From the NCBI RefSeq assembly GCF_900142955.1, contig NZ_FRCP01000006.1, positions 372,001 through 436,000 of the forward strand: a stretch of 64,000 nucleotides of DNA, read 5' to 3'. The stretch's first letter is position 1; every line of letters starts with the position of its first letter. Positions 53,695-62,823 of this stretch are shown here, piece by piece. The notes below the pieces were generated by a model, which searched no databases, was not told where the DNA came from, and was given only the letters and a program-made list of their open reading frames with translations. The stretch comes from Anaerosporobacter mobilis DSM 15930. GTDB lineage: Bacteria; Bacillota; Clostridia; Lachnospirales; Lachnospiraceae. Made by a program: the position numbers and the translations under genes.

Positions 53695-55467
53695 CTATTC
53701 CTGTGCTACTAACTGTCTTTCTAGTTGTTGTTTTCGATATAAGTCTGCATAGATGCCCTCTCGCTCTAGTAATGTGTCATGGGTACCGTACTCTGCCATC
53801 TTACCTTCCTCAAGCACAAGAATTTGGTCTGCATTCTGTATTGTAGATATTCTGTGCGCGATAATAATTGTTGTCTTACCTTGACGATTATCCTTAAGAT
53901 TCTTAAGAATCCTCTCCTCTGTATCCGTATCTACTGCTGAAAGTGCATCATCTAATATTAGAATTGGTGCTTCTTTCATCAAGGCTCTTGCAATAGAACT
54001 TCTCTGTTTTTGTCCACCAGATAGGGTAACACCTCTCTCACCCACAATGGTTTCATACTGGAATGGGAAATCCATTATATTATCATGGATACAGGCTTGC
54101 TTTGCTGCTTCCTCGATTTGCTCTTTCTTATCCGATTCACTACCGAATGCAATGTTATTGCCAAGGGTATCAGAGAATAAGAAGTTATCCTGTGGAACAT
54201 AAGCAATGCTTTCCCTTAATACCTTTAGCGGAATCTCTCTTATATCTATACCATCGATGGTAATCCTATTATGTTCTGTGTTGTACATACGTAGAAGTAG
54301 GTTCGCAAGAGTTGTCTTACCACTACCAGTTCGTCCTAGAATAGCCAGTGTACTTCCTTTTTCCACTGTAAGATTAATATCTTCAAGTACTGGTTTGTCT
54401 TGCTTGTTATATGCAAAGGATAGACCTTTGAATTGTATTTCTCCTTGAAGGTCACTTTTTCCTTCTTGTTCTTTCATGAATTCTTCTAATGAAACCTTAT
54501 CAAAGATGTCTGCCTCTTCCTTAAACACACTTTGTATTCTCTTATAAGATGCTCGTCCTTGTGAGAAGAACGTAATACTATCTCCAACTGCAATCATTGG
54601 CCAAACTAACATATTGATGTACTGGTTAAATGCAATAAACCGTCCGAGTGAAATCTCACCAGTCATAGTTAGATATCCGCCATAGAATAAGGTAATTAAA
54701 CTACTAAATCCAACCACTACATCAAGTAATGGCATAACGGTAGCTTGCAACTTTACTACTTTCATGTTCTTGTCTTTGTTATTCTTATTAGATTTAGCGA
54801 ACGCTTGCATCTCTTTTCTTTCTTGGACGAATGCCTTGATGACGCGGACTCCTGAGATGCTTTCTTGCACTTGGTCCGTCAGATCAGAAAAAGCTTGTTG
54901 TTTCTCTCTAAAGCGTTTCTCTGCTTGCTTTCCATACCAGATTCCACCACCTGCTATAATTCCCAGTGGTATAACTGCCATGATTGTTAGTCGCAAGTCA
55001 ACATGGGTAATCATCTTACCAAGAACAAGAACTGTTAATATGATTGCATCAAATGTAGTGATAACTGCTGGGCCAATGGACATACGAACAGCATTCAAAT
55101 CATTTGTGAAATATGACATAAGTTCGCCCGTCTTATTCTCATTAAAATAACGCATAGAAAGCGTTTCGAGATGAGCGAACATATCATTTCTTATTTCATA
55201 TTCAACTCTTCTTGCAGAGCCAAAGATAAAATATCTCCAACAAAACCTTCCAACTGTTAATATAAGTCCTACGAGTAATATCTTAATGATACCTTGTACA
55301 ACGCCTTCCATCCCCATAGAATGGCTTTGCAATCCATCTGTGATTTCTCCTGTAAACTGTGGTATATATAAGTTTAGTATATCAACAACCAATAGAATTA
55401 TGGTACCCGCGATATACTTCCACTTGTACTTACCTATATAGTAAAACAGGGTGTTTTTCTGTTTCAT
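53695..55467 (-). CDS. ABC exporter half-transporter, degenerate-site subunit
   Basis: 590 aa. Membrane domain plus ATPase with Walker A GRTGSGKTT, signature LSGGQKQRSS, and Walker B ILILDDALSAVD, where Asp replaces the catalytic Glu: the degenerate-site partner of a heterodimeric exporter. ATG 55465-55467 has AGGAGA upstream; an ATG 6 codons earlier contains that site. Two 15-bp palindromes precede the gene. Confidence 0.9.
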   Translation of the reverse strand: MKQKNTLFYYIGKYKWKYIAGTIILLVVDILNLYIPQFTGEITDGLQSHSMGMEGVVQGIIKILLVGLILTVGRFCWRYFIFGSARRVEYEIRNDMFAHLETLSMRYFNENKTGELMSYFTNDLNAVRMSIGPAVITTFDAIILTVLVLGKMITHVDLRLTIMAVIPLGIIAGGGIWYGKQAEKRFREKQQAFSDLTDQVQESISGVRVIKAFVQERKEMQAFAKSNKNNKDKNMKVVKLQATVMPLLDVVVGFSSLITLFYGGYLTMTGEISLGRFIAFNQYINMLVWPMIAVGDSITFFSQGRASYKRIQSVFKEEADIFDKVSLEEFMKEQEGKSDLQGEIQFKGLSFAYNKQDKPVLEDINLTVEKGSTLAILGRTGSGKTTLANLLLRMYNTEHNRITIDGIDIREIPLKVLRESIAYVPQDNFLFSDTLGNNIAFGSESDKKEQIEEAAKQACIHDNIMDFPFQYETIVGERGVTLSGGQKQRSSIARALMKEAPILILDDALSAVDTDTEERILKNLKDNRQGKTTIIIAHRISTIQNADQILVLEEGKMAEYGTHDTLLEREGIYADLYRKQQLERQLVAQE

Positions 55468-55512
55468 AGCCTCTCTCCTTCCCATGATAAATTAAGCCGA
55501 CAATCTCTGCCG

Positions 55513-55551
55513 ACTTTGTTTTAAAGTATTTACTAAACTTTGATTCAAAGT
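55513..55551. promoter_or_regulatory. Tandem 15-bp palindromes before ABC exporter operon
   Basis: ACTTTGTTTTAAAGT (55513-55527) and ACTTTGATTCAAAGT (55537-55551), centres 24 bp apart. Second is perfect with 7-bp arms; first has 5-bp arms. A half-copy ACTTTG occurs near 55567. They resemble MarR/FabT-type boxes. Confidence 0.5.
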
Positions 55552-55585
55552 ATTAACTAGATTTAACTTTGTTTTCTGCTGGTTT

Positions 55586-56080
55586 TTATACTAAATTACT
55601 TCGTTTTTCCATCACAATAGTATTGCGCCATCTCCCAAAACGATCTTTTGCAATCTTCTCTCTATAACCCACCTGGCGAAATCCACATCTCTCATGTACA
55701 CGAATACTTGCTACATTCTCTGCAATGATACTAGAACATAATGTCCAATATCCTTTCTTTTCCGAATCTACAATTAAGGTCTTTAATAAGGTGGTTCCAA
55801 TCTTGCAGTTTTTAAAGCCTGCATCTACATATAGACTTACTTCCACTACACCTCTATATACTTCTCTCTTTGAAGTTGGTGCTAATGCTGCGAAACCAAC
55901 AACTTGATCTTCTATTACCGCCACTAGTCTACAATCCTCAAGATGGGACGCATTCCATTCTTCATAAGATGGGCATTCTGTTTGAAATGTTGACAAATTC
56001 GTCTCTAGCCCTTGTATGTAAATTTCACTAACACGGTCCCAATCTAGCTCATTCATTCTTCTGATCATACACTTATTCAT
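55586..56080 (-). CDS. GNAT acetyltransferase, phosphinothricin-type
   Basis: 164 aa. EVSLYVDAGFKNCKIGTTLLKTLI is the acetyl-CoA-binding motif A; GFRQVGYREKIAKDRFGRWRNTIVMEK is typical of the PAT/YwnH-like subgroup that acetylates phosphinothricin or methionine sulfoximine. Natural substrate unknown. AAGGAGG lies about 13 nt before the ATG. Confidence 0.82.
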   Translation of the reverse strand: MNKCMIRRMNELDWDRVSEIYIQGLETNLSTFQTECPSYEEWNASHLEDCRLVAVIEDQVVGFAALAPTSKREVYRGVVEVSLYVDAGFKNCKIGTTLLKTLIVDSEKKGYWTLCSSIIAENVASIRVHERCGFRQVGYREKIAKDRFGRWRNTIVMEKRSNLV

Positions 56081-56245
56081 CGCTATCTTTTATCCTCCTT
56101 GATAATCATAAAATCCATCACATTATATCTTAACATAATTTATCTAACTTGAGGATTGGTTATCTTCTATTTTTTTTGTATTAAATTCTCAAATATGTAA
56201 ACTGACGAATTGAAAAAAGTTTTAACACCCGAATCCTATTACATA

Positions 56246-56287
56246 AAAAAACAACCTTCGTTCAATGCGTTGAACGAAGGTTGTTTG
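56246..56287 (-). terminator. Terminator of PLD-family gene
   Basis: Perfect 17-bp stem AAACAACCTTCGTTCAA with partner, 4-nt loop, then TTTTTTT on the minus strand. Confidence 0.92.
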
Positions 56288-56289
56288 AC

Positions 56290-57741
56290 TTATAATAGAT
56301 ATCTTATAATTTGGAACAACACAGAAGTCACTCGGAATGCAATCTTCTTCCACCAAGGTAATTCAGGAAGAGCAACATCCTCTCCAGCTACATATTCCCC
56401 TTTACTATCTACCTCATAGGATTGCTCTTTCATAGAATTCATTACATTCTCTAACTCTTCATTGAACTCTTCCCCATGTACTACAAGCATTGTCTCTGTA
56501 TCTAGGTACACACTTCTCATGTCAAAATTGTAAGAACCTATAATCGAGATATCATCATCAATTAACACGGATTTATCATGCATGGAATGTTCTCCTGCAA
56601 ACTCATAAATCGTAGCTCCTGTGTCTAATACATCTTGCTTGTTAAAAAGATAATCCGATGAGGCCATATAATTATCCCCTACTTCAACGGAGTTAATCAA
56701 TATATCAAATTGCTTTAGTTTACCCTTTAACTTACTCAGATCGTTTTCCATTGTTTTATTAAGCACCACATATGGTGTCTGAATAATTACACGCTCTTTT
56801 GCATTCTGCATCAATTCATTAATCTGATACCAGATGTATGGCTCTTTGGACATTATATGAATGGGATTCGTAATCAATGTAATCTTATTCGTTGGAACGG
56901 TATAAGCCATATAATCAAATTCCTCTGACATAATATCCGAACGTTCTGCTAATAAGTTCTGATATGTCTCTTCTAACATATTCTTTGCAGAAGCTATCTT
57001 ACTTCTACGAGAGAGTGGGACTTTGTCAAAAACAATTTCGCTATCCTTATAATTCCATAAAGTATAGAAGTATTCTTCTACTTCATGAATCACGCTTTCC
57101 CCAGAACGATCTGTTCCAGCTGCCGTATTATACACGAAGATGTCACGGTCATAACTTAATACTTTCGTGTTATAAGTTCCTAAGAAATAATTGGATGTAT
57201 TACGCCCTCCAAGAATTAACATACGATCATCAATAATTACGTATTTATCATGAAGTCGGCCGTTGAATGACCATGGTTCCAAGAGACTAAACAAATTGTA
57301 ATACTTAATGGTAATGTTATCATGTGCAGCCAACACATAATACATTGGATCCCTCTTCATATCAATTCCTGCTGATAATCCGTCGGCTATAATCTCTACT
57401 TTAACTCCCCGATCCGCAGCTGCCAATACCGTAGCAAATACCTCCCTACTACTTCTATCTGTCTTAAATGAAAAGGAAGACATAATTATCTTCTCTTTCG
57501 CATCATTCAACATACGTAGTCGAATATCTAATGCTTCATTACTATCCTCAACAACTGCTGCTCGGTCAACAGAAACACCATCCCCAAAGAACCGATTCAC
57601 ATCTAGTTTTTCCTTAACAGAATCACTTACTTCCTTATGGGAAACAAAAGGTAACGTAGCACCTAAAATCATGTAGATTACATAAAGTATTAGCAAGAAA
57701 ATAATTGTTTTAATTATTTTCTTCTTATTCCTGGCTAACAT
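56290..57741 (-). CDS. Phospholipase D-family membrane protein
   Basis: 483 aa. One N-terminal membrane helix, then two HKD motifs: LHDKYVIIDDRMLILGG (about residue 173) and MHDKSVLIDDDISIIGSYNFD (about 395). Related to cardiolipin synthases of the YwiE/ClsC kind; phosphatidyl transfer or phosphodiester cleavage outside the membrane. Distinct from the cls gene at 36559. AAGGAAG before the ATG. Confidence 0.82.
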   Translation of the reverse strand: MLARNKKKIIKTIIFLLILYVIYMILGATLPFVSHKEVSDSVKEKLDVNRFFGDGVSVDRAAVVEDSNEALDIRLRMLNDAKEKIIMSSFSFKTDRSSREVFATVLAAADRGVKVEIIADGLSAGIDMKRDPMYYVLAAHDNITIKYYNLFSLLEPWSFNGRLHDKYVIIDDRMLILGGRNTSNYFLGTYNTKVLSYDRDIFVYNTAAGTDRSGESVIHEVEEYFYTLWNYKDSEIVFDKVPLSRRSKIASAKNMLEETYQNLLAERSDIMSEEFDYMAYTVPTNKITLITNPIHIMSKEPYIWYQINELMQNAKERVIIQTPYVVLNKTMENDLSKLKGKLKQFDILINSVEVGDNYMASSDYLFNKQDVLDTGATIYEFAGEHSMHDKSVLIDDDISIIGSYNFDMRSVYLDTETMLVVHGEEFNEELENVMNSMKEQSYEVDSKGEYVAGEDVALPELPWWKKIAFRVTSVLFQIIRYLL

Positions 57742-57879
57742 CTCACACTTCCTTTTTTGTTACATTTAAATCTATAGCTCTAGAACTTCGTCATATCGCT
57801 AACTTACCTAGTGAAATCAAATACGCACTTCGTTCTCTATACGTTAGACTCGAGAAATTACTTCGTATTTTCCCTCGTT

Positions 57880-57957
57880 AACTTATGACTCCTAACGGAG
57901 CTACGGACTCTCGCTATGCTCAAGTCCTAGAATCAGCTGTGCTGATTCTCATAAGTT
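57880..57957 (-). ncRNA. Four-way-junction-like structure directly after ilvH
   Basis: 78 nt with outer stem AACTTATGA/TCATAAGTT (9 bp, 57949-57957 with 57880-57888) enclosing three hairpins: AGAATCAGC-ACA-GCTGATTCT (57929-57949), GGACT...AGTCC (57905-57927) and CTCC/GGAG (57889-57900). It starts 3 nt after the ilvH stop. It looks cloverleaf-like but lacks tRNA sequence motifs and has no T-run. Role unknown; may be a 3' stability element or mobile remnant. Upstream spacer 57742-57879 has no gene. Confidence 0.45.
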
Positions 57958-57960
57958 ATA

Positions 57961-58440
57961 TCATAACACTTCGATGGCTACATTTCCACCCCTTACTACT
58001 TGCACTTTCGGGAATTTCTTCATTAACTCGACAATGTCGTTATTTCTTTCTTCTGTATTGGTGGATTCAATAATTAATCCTTGCGTATTATAATCTACGA
58101 TTTTGGCTTCAAATACATTGGCAATCTGAAGAATTTCACTACGATCTGTCTTGTTACATTCTTTAACTTTGATATAGAGAAGTTCCTTCTTAACGATTGA
58201 CATGTCTGTTAAATCCATTACCTTAATTACGTCTACCATTCGATTCAATTGCTTCTTGATTTGTTCAAAAACCTCATCATTACAATTAGCTCCAATTGTA
58301 ATTCTAGATATCGTTGAATCCTCTGTGGTCCCTACCGTAAGGCTCTCCATATTATAACCTTTTCCAGAGAATAAGCCTGCGATTTTAGCTAATACACCTA
58401 CATTATTCTCTACATATAATGCAATCCATCTCTTCTTCAT
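57961..58440 (-). CDS. ilvH: Acetolactate synthase small subunit
   Basis: 159 aa. N-terminal ACT domain with WIALYVENNVGVLAKIAGLFSGKGYNMESL, where branched-chain amino acids bind; C-terminal regulatory domain. Feedback subunit of acetohydroxyacid synthase. ATG 58438-58440 has AAGGAGG; it follows ilvB by 16 nt. Confidence 0.93.
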   Translation of the reverse strand: MKKRWIALYVENNVGVLAKIAGLFSGKGYNMESLTVGTTEDSTISRITIGANCNDEVFEQIKKQLNRMVDVIKVMDLTDMSIVKKELLYIKVKECNKTDRSEILQIANVFEAKIVDYNTQGLIIESTNTEERNNDIVELMKKFPKVQVVRGGNVAIEVL

Positions 58441-58456
58441 ACCTATCCCTCCTTTT

Positions 58457-60196
58457 CTATACCTCAAGTATTATGTCTTTAAATGCACTACCCGAACGAA
58501 CCATTGGTAATACGATAAAGTCACTGTCTATCATGCATTCAATAATTGTTGGTCTTTTCGTTTCTTTCATAGCCTCGTTAAGAGCAGCTTCTAGCTCTTC
58601 TCTATTCAATGCCCTCTTACCAACTGCATCATAACTCTCTGCTAGTTTAACAAAGTCTGGAGAATATGGTGGGCAGGCTTTTTCTCCATCTCTACAAGAA
58701 TAATTACAGCTCTTACGATAACGCAGGCAAGTAACTGGATAACGTTTGTCGTAGAACAATTGTTGCATCTGACGAACCATACCAAGATAACTGTTATTCA
58801 CAATAAGGATGATAATCGGTAGTTCCTGTGCAACCGCTGTTGCCATCTCTTGAATATTCATCTGCATACCGCCATCTCCAGTTATACAGATTATAGCTTT
58901 ATCAGGATTACCAAGCTGCGCCCCAATTGCCGCTGGTAAACCAAATCCCATGGTTCCAAGTCCACCTGAAGTAACTAACTTCTTCGTAGCATCTATGTGG
59001 ATATTTTGTGTGGTCCACATTTGATGCTGCCCAACATCTGTTACAATAACCGCTTCCTTTTCTTTAATTACTCCATTCACACTTGTTAAGATCTGCTGAG
59101 GAGTTAATCCTTCAAATTCTTGCTGCTCTGCTCCGATTGGATACTTTACATTCCATGCCTTGATTTCTTCTACCCAAGAAGAATAATCATGTAATCCACT
59201 AAAGTCACATTCTAGTAAACTTTCAATTGCATTCCTTGCATCTCCAACAATGGGGATATCTACATGTATGTTTCTTGAGATAGATGCCGTATCGATGTCA
59301 ATATGTATAATCTTAGCCTTTGGTGCAAACTCACTGATTTTACCTGTGATTCTATCATTAAAACGAGTACCTATTGAGAATAATACATCACATTCTTCAA
59401 TTGCCTTGTTACCGGCATAGCATCCATGCATACCTATATTCCCAATGAATAGTTCATGATCAGTTGGAATAGATCCACGCCCCATAATGCTTGTTACTAC
59501 TGGAATCTTTGTAGTCTCTGCCAACTTAGTAAATACGTCACTTGCATGAGCAATATTAACACCACCACCTACTAAGAATAATGGTCTCCTTGCTTTTTCG
59601 AGCATAGCAACGGCACGTTTGATTTGTCCTGCATGTACTGCAGTATTAGGATTATAACTACGAATGTTAACACTACTTGGATATTTTTCGTCTCCCAACT
59701 TCTTCATAATATCCGCAGGTAAATCTACAAGTACAGGGCCCGGTTTCCCAGTCTTAGCAATAAAGAAAGCTTCTTTAATAATTCTGCCGAGGTCCTTACG
59801 ATCCGTTACCATAACACTATGTTTAGTGATACTTCTTGTAATACCTACAATATCAACTTCTTGGAATGCGTCATTACCGATTACTCCTGTTGGTACCTGC
59901 CCTGTAAAACATACAAGTGGTACACTATCATAATTAGCAGTAGCGATACCCGTAACTAAGTTAGTCGCACCAGGACCGCTGGTAACAAGACATACACCTA
60001 CTTTACCTGTAGAACGTGCATAACCATCTGCCTCATGTATTAGTGCTTGCTCATGTCTTGGAAGGATTAGCTCAATATCATCTTCCCCATATAATTGGTC
60101 AAGTAAATCCATAATGAATCCACCTGGATAAGCGAATAGTGTATCAACACCTTCTTCTTTTAATGCTTTAACAAACAACTCGGTTCCTTTAATCAT
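58457..60196 (-). CDS. ilvB: Acetolactate synthase large subunit
   Basis: 579 aa ThDP enzyme. Catalytic Glu in LPRHEQALIHEADGYA; ThDP/Mg motif GDGGMQMNIQEMATA...NNSYLGMV. Condenses two pyruvates, or pyruvate with 2-oxobutyrate, for valine, leucine and isoleucine. Between YDKRYPVTC and PDFVKLAESY lies a ~20-residue insert with four cysteines (see findings). Controlled by the upstream T-box. Confidence 0.95.
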   Translation of the reverse strand: MIKGTELFVKALKEEGVDTLFAYPGGFIMDLLDQLYGEDDIELILPRHEQALIHEADGYARSTGKVGVCLVTSGPGATNLVTGIATANYDSVPLVCFTGQVPTGVIGNDAFQEVDIVGITRSITKHSVMVTDRKDLGRIIKEAFFIAKTGKPGPVLVDLPADIMKKLGDEKYPSSVNIRSYNPNTAVHAGQIKRAVAMLEKARRPLFLVGGGVNIAHASDVFTKLAETTKIPVVTSIMGRGSIPTDHELFIGNIGMHGCYAGNKAIEECDVLFSIGTRFNDRITGKISEFAPKAKIIHIDIDTASISRNIHVDIPIVGDARNAIESLLECDFSGLHDYSSWVEEIKAWNVKYPIGAEQQEFEGLTPQQILTSVNGVIKEKEAVIVTDVGQHQMWTTQNIHIDATKKLVTSGGLGTMGFGLPAAIGAQLGNPDKAIICITGDGGMQMNIQEMATAVAQELPIIILIVNNSYLGMVRQMQQLFYDKRYPVTCLRYRKSCNYSCRDGEKACPPYSPDFVKLAESYDAVGKRALNREELEAALNEAMKETKRPTIIECMIDSDFIVLPMVRSGSAFKDIILEV

Positions 60197-60237
60197 ATCT
60201 CTACCTCCTATTTTAATTTGTTTTTACTTTTAATAAT

Positions 60238-60573
60238 AAAAAAGCCCTAAGTAAGATTATCTTACTTAGGGCGAATATACTCCGTGTTACCACCTAATTT
60301 CAAAGCTTGCGCTTTGCACTCTACCAGTACGGGTTGCATATGTATATACAGCTGATACTGTTTTCCTTATAACGGTGGAATATTCCGTTGAAGCTTACTT
60401 AAAACTCACTACGTTTCTTTCAGTTCACAGCTCAAAGGCTACTTCCATACTTCCTTCATGAAGATTCACACCAACCATCTTCTCTCTTTGCTTTAGGTGA
60501 GTATGTACTCCTCCTCGTCATTGCTTTATTGATTTATTTAGTTTTTCGTAGTAACGTGTCAAAACGTTATATT
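60238..60573 (-). ncRNA. T-box leader of ilvBH
   Basis: Minus strand: T-box core AGGTGGTAACACGGA (60281-60295), then terminator GCCCTAAGTAAG/CTTACTTAGGGC (60244-60272) plus T-run. Stem I has GAGTAC loop-E-like bases and ACTCAC/GTGAGT pairing; the specifier loop TTTAAGTAAG suggests GTA (Val), tentatively. Uncharged tRNA should favour antitermination and ilvBH expression. Confidence 0.88.
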
Positions 60574-60579
60574 GTTATG

Positions 60580-60609
60580 ATTATAATCGAGTGTGTATAA
60601 TTTTGTCAA
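60580..60609 (-). promoter_or_regulatory. Promoter of ilvBH T-box leader
   Basis: Minus-strand TTGACA (60604-60609), 18-bp spacer, TATAAT (60580-60585); start near 60573. Confidence 0.75.
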
Positions 60610-60646
60610 GTAAAAAATGTATTTTTCTATATATTATTCTGTATAA

Positions 60647-60682
60647 TACATAACTATGCCGGATACCTTACATAGTTATGTA
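60647..60682. promoter_or_regulatory. 12-bp-arm inverted repeat upstream of flavin reductase gene
   Basis: TACATAACTATG (60647-60658) and CATAGTTATGTA (60671-60682) are perfect complements. TATAAT at 60642-60647 immediately precedes it, so the repeat would span the start point of a plus-strand transcript, as repressor sites often do. Rest of 60610-60787 is AT-rich. Confidence 0.5.
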
Positions 60683-60787
60683 AAAATAAAAAATATGATA
60701 TACTAAATATGATGTTTCACATAGAATGTAAAGTGATACGATTTGTAAATTGACTAATAATAAGATTTATATCGAAAGGAGTATTAT

Positions 60788-61297
60788 ATGTCAGAATTTA
60801 AAGCAATTAAACCGACTGAACTAGACGAGAATGTCTGTAAATTAATCGGAAAAGACTGGATGCTTGTAACCGCAAAGAAAGATAACCAAATCAATACCAT
60901 GACCGCTTCCTGGGGTGGACTCGGTGTTATGTGGGGTAGAGATGTAGCCTTCACTGTTATTCGACCTCAACGCTTCACCAAAAAATTCATAGATGGCTCG
61001 ACTCATTTTTCTCTATCTTTCTACGATAATAAATATAGAGATACCTTGTCATACTTAGGTAAAGTATCTGGGCGTGATGAAGACAAAATCATCAAATCAG
61101 GTCTTACTGTAGCAGAAGAACTTGATACTCCATACTTTGAAGAAGCAAAACTTGTACTTATCTGCAAAAAGATGTTTGTTCAACCTTTAAATGAAAACAG
61201 TTTTCTTGATACCTCATTAATTGAAAAATGGTATCCTAATAGGGATTACCACGAATTATATATAGCTGAAATCGAAAAAGTCCTTATTAAAAAATAA
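60788..61297 (+). CDS. Flavin reductase-like FMN-binding protein
   Basis: 169 aa, flavin_reduct split-barrel fold: KDWMLVTAKKDNQINTMTASWGG and TVIRPQRFTKKFIDG with FSLSFYD fit FMN-binding reductases. Substrate and electron donor unknown. The only gene on the plus strand; GAAAGGAG precedes ATG. A 20-bp imperfect stem follows the stop (61306-61355). Confidence 0.83.
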   Translation: MSEFKAIKPTELDENVCKLIGKDWMLVTAKKDNQINTMTASWGGLGVMWGRDVAFTVIRPQRFTKKFIDGSTHFSLSFYDNKYRDTLSYLGKVSGRDEDKIIKSGLTVAEELDTPYFEEAKLVLICKKMFVQPLNENSFLDTSLIEKWYPNRDYHELYIAEIEKVLIKK

Positions 61298-61305
61298 TGT
61301 TGTTA

Positions 61306-61355
61306 CATAACGAACCGAATTGATTGTTATTATATAACCAATTCGATTCGTTATG
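61306..61355 (+). terminator. Hairpin after flavin reductase gene
   Basis: ACATAACGAA-N-CGAATTG pairs with CAATTCG-N-TTCGTTATGT. No strong T-run, so termination efficiency is uncertain; may serve both strands. Confidence 0.5.
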
Positions 61356-61426
61356 TTAAATATGTTTGAGCAATTCTATATAAAGCATCCTCTAAACCTT
61401 CGCAGATGATATCTAATCATTACCAT

Positions 61427-62548
61427 CTAATTCGTTGTCTCACTCGCTTTACGTGCTCGATACTCAGCAAGCATCAAATCTACCACCTCTCCATAACTTT
61501 GTTCTCCGCTTTCTTGATTATTCGCCTTTAGATATGTGTCATTTAGTTTTGATGAAACAGCGCTAATTACCTCGTTATGATACGTCTTCCAATACTCAGA
61601 GTTCGCAATACGGTCTGCTAACACTTCCTCACTATACATATCTCTAATTTTCTTATAGAGTTCTAGATCATGATCGTATAATTGCCTTGTTGCATAGGAT
61701 AATGCATCCATAACTCCGCTATACCTAAACTCAATATTGTCAGAATCTGTACATGCTAAGTAGGCGATATAATTTGCCTCATTTTCTCTCATATATCCTT
61801 TTTGATGTGCTAGTTCATGACACATGGTTGCTGGTATCCCATAGTCTGCCACATCAACATTCACATTCGATTCCATTGTAATTGCAACGAACAATCCCGT
61901 TGTTTCTGTATATGACATTGCTCTAGAAGCTAATACGGGTTTAGGATTACTATAATAACCAGATAAAGAGTCATACTTATTCCCAAACTCGCTCATGATT
62001 CTCTTTGCTTCCTTGGCAGTCTCATAATCTGATGTAGATAACCTGAATACTCCGTCTTCATCAACACTTGTAATCTGCGCTCTCAAATCATTGGCTTGAA
62101 TTGCAAGCTCCTCACACAAACCATATAGCTCTTCTATAGAATACGTTTCAACGGTTAAACCATAAATCTTACTGAATGGATAACGGTAATAATTCACTCC
62201 ACAAAACACCATGAAAAGAAAGTAAGCCGTACTAGCAACACACAGTGCATTCACTACATAACGTGCAATCGTCTGCTTGCGATTCTCCTTATCACGTACT
62301 AGCCGCCTCACCATACGAAAGACAATATATAGAATTAAAAACGGGCCGCAATACAGTCCAATTTCAGCTATGGATATCGGTATTAACCCCGTTATAAAAC
62401 TCATACTCTGTGCAAAGAATCGGTAGATTCCCCTTGCAAACCAAAACTCTGCTATATATTCGTTATGCCTAACTATTATTAAAACGATTAATCCTAATGG
62501 AAACAAGCTAAGCAACCAGATTCTCTTTTTCTTTAACATCTCTTTCAT
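61427..62548 (-). CDS. DUF3810 membrane protein with zinc-protease motif
   Basis: 373 aa. Three N-terminal membrane helices, then an extracytoplasmic domain with CHELAHQKGYMRENEANYIAY, an HExxH motif followed by a second Glu as in gluzincins. DUF3810 proteins are putative membrane metallopeptidases. ATG 62546-62548 has AGAGGAG; the longer frame to 62587 has no site. Confidence 0.83.
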   Translation of the reverse strand: MKEMLKKKRIWLLSLFPLGLIVLIIVRHNEYIAEFWFARGIYRFFAQSMSFITGLIPISIAEIGLYCGPFLILYIVFRMVRRLVRDKENRKQTIARYVVNALCVASTAYFLFMVFCGVNYYRYPFSKIYGLTVETYSIEELYGLCEELAIQANDLRAQITSVDEDGVFRLSTSDYETAKEAKRIMSEFGNKYDSLSGYYSNPKPVLASRAMSYTETTGLFVAITMESNVNVDVADYGIPATMCHELAHQKGYMRENEANYIAYLACTDSDNIEFRYSGVMDALSYATRQLYDHDLELYKKIRDMYSEEVLADRIANSEYWKTYHNEVISAVSSKLNDTYLKANNQESGEQSYGEVVDLMLAEYRARKASETTN

Positions 62549-62634
62549 ACCTACACTCCTCTCTATTAGGTGTTTTCCAACCCCCATTTTATCCTATTTC
62601 TATTCTAACTCACAGCATTAACAATAACAAGAAA

Positions 62635-62673
62635 AAAGGGTACCAATTCTTCTTCTAGAATCGATACCCTTTT
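62635..62673 (-). terminator. Terminator of kinase/small-peptide operon
   Basis: Minus-strand AAAAAGGGTA...TACCCTTTTTT with inner ATTCT/AGAAT pairing, about 35 nt after the small ORF stop. Confidence 0.75.
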
Positions 62674-62706
62674 TACTGTCTCCTATTACTTTCCTGTTCA
62701 TCCATA

Positions 62707-62823
62707 TTATCTGTCTTCACTGTTCTCTGAACCCACTGTACAATACGTTTTTTTGCTACATTGTTTAATGTAAGCACCTGCCAATCCGAATAAAGTCACT
62801 AAAACAAATAATTTCTTTAACAT
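62707..62823 (-). CDS. Small 38-aa hydrophobic peptide gene
   Basis: ATG at 62821-62823 with TTAGGAGG 8 nt upstream; starts MLKKLFVLVTLFGLAGAYI and ends with a charged tail containing two Cys. Looks like a tiny membrane or secreted peptide. Follows the sensor kinase gene by about 107 nt and precedes a terminator. No family recognised. Confidence 0.55.
   Translation of the reverse strand: MLKKLFVLVTLFGLAGAYIKQCSKKTYCTVGSENSEDR

Noticed and set aside
57880..57957. tRNA gene
   Set aside because: Cloverleaf-like pairing but no T-loop GGTTCRA motif, no D-loop GG, no plausible anticodon loop.
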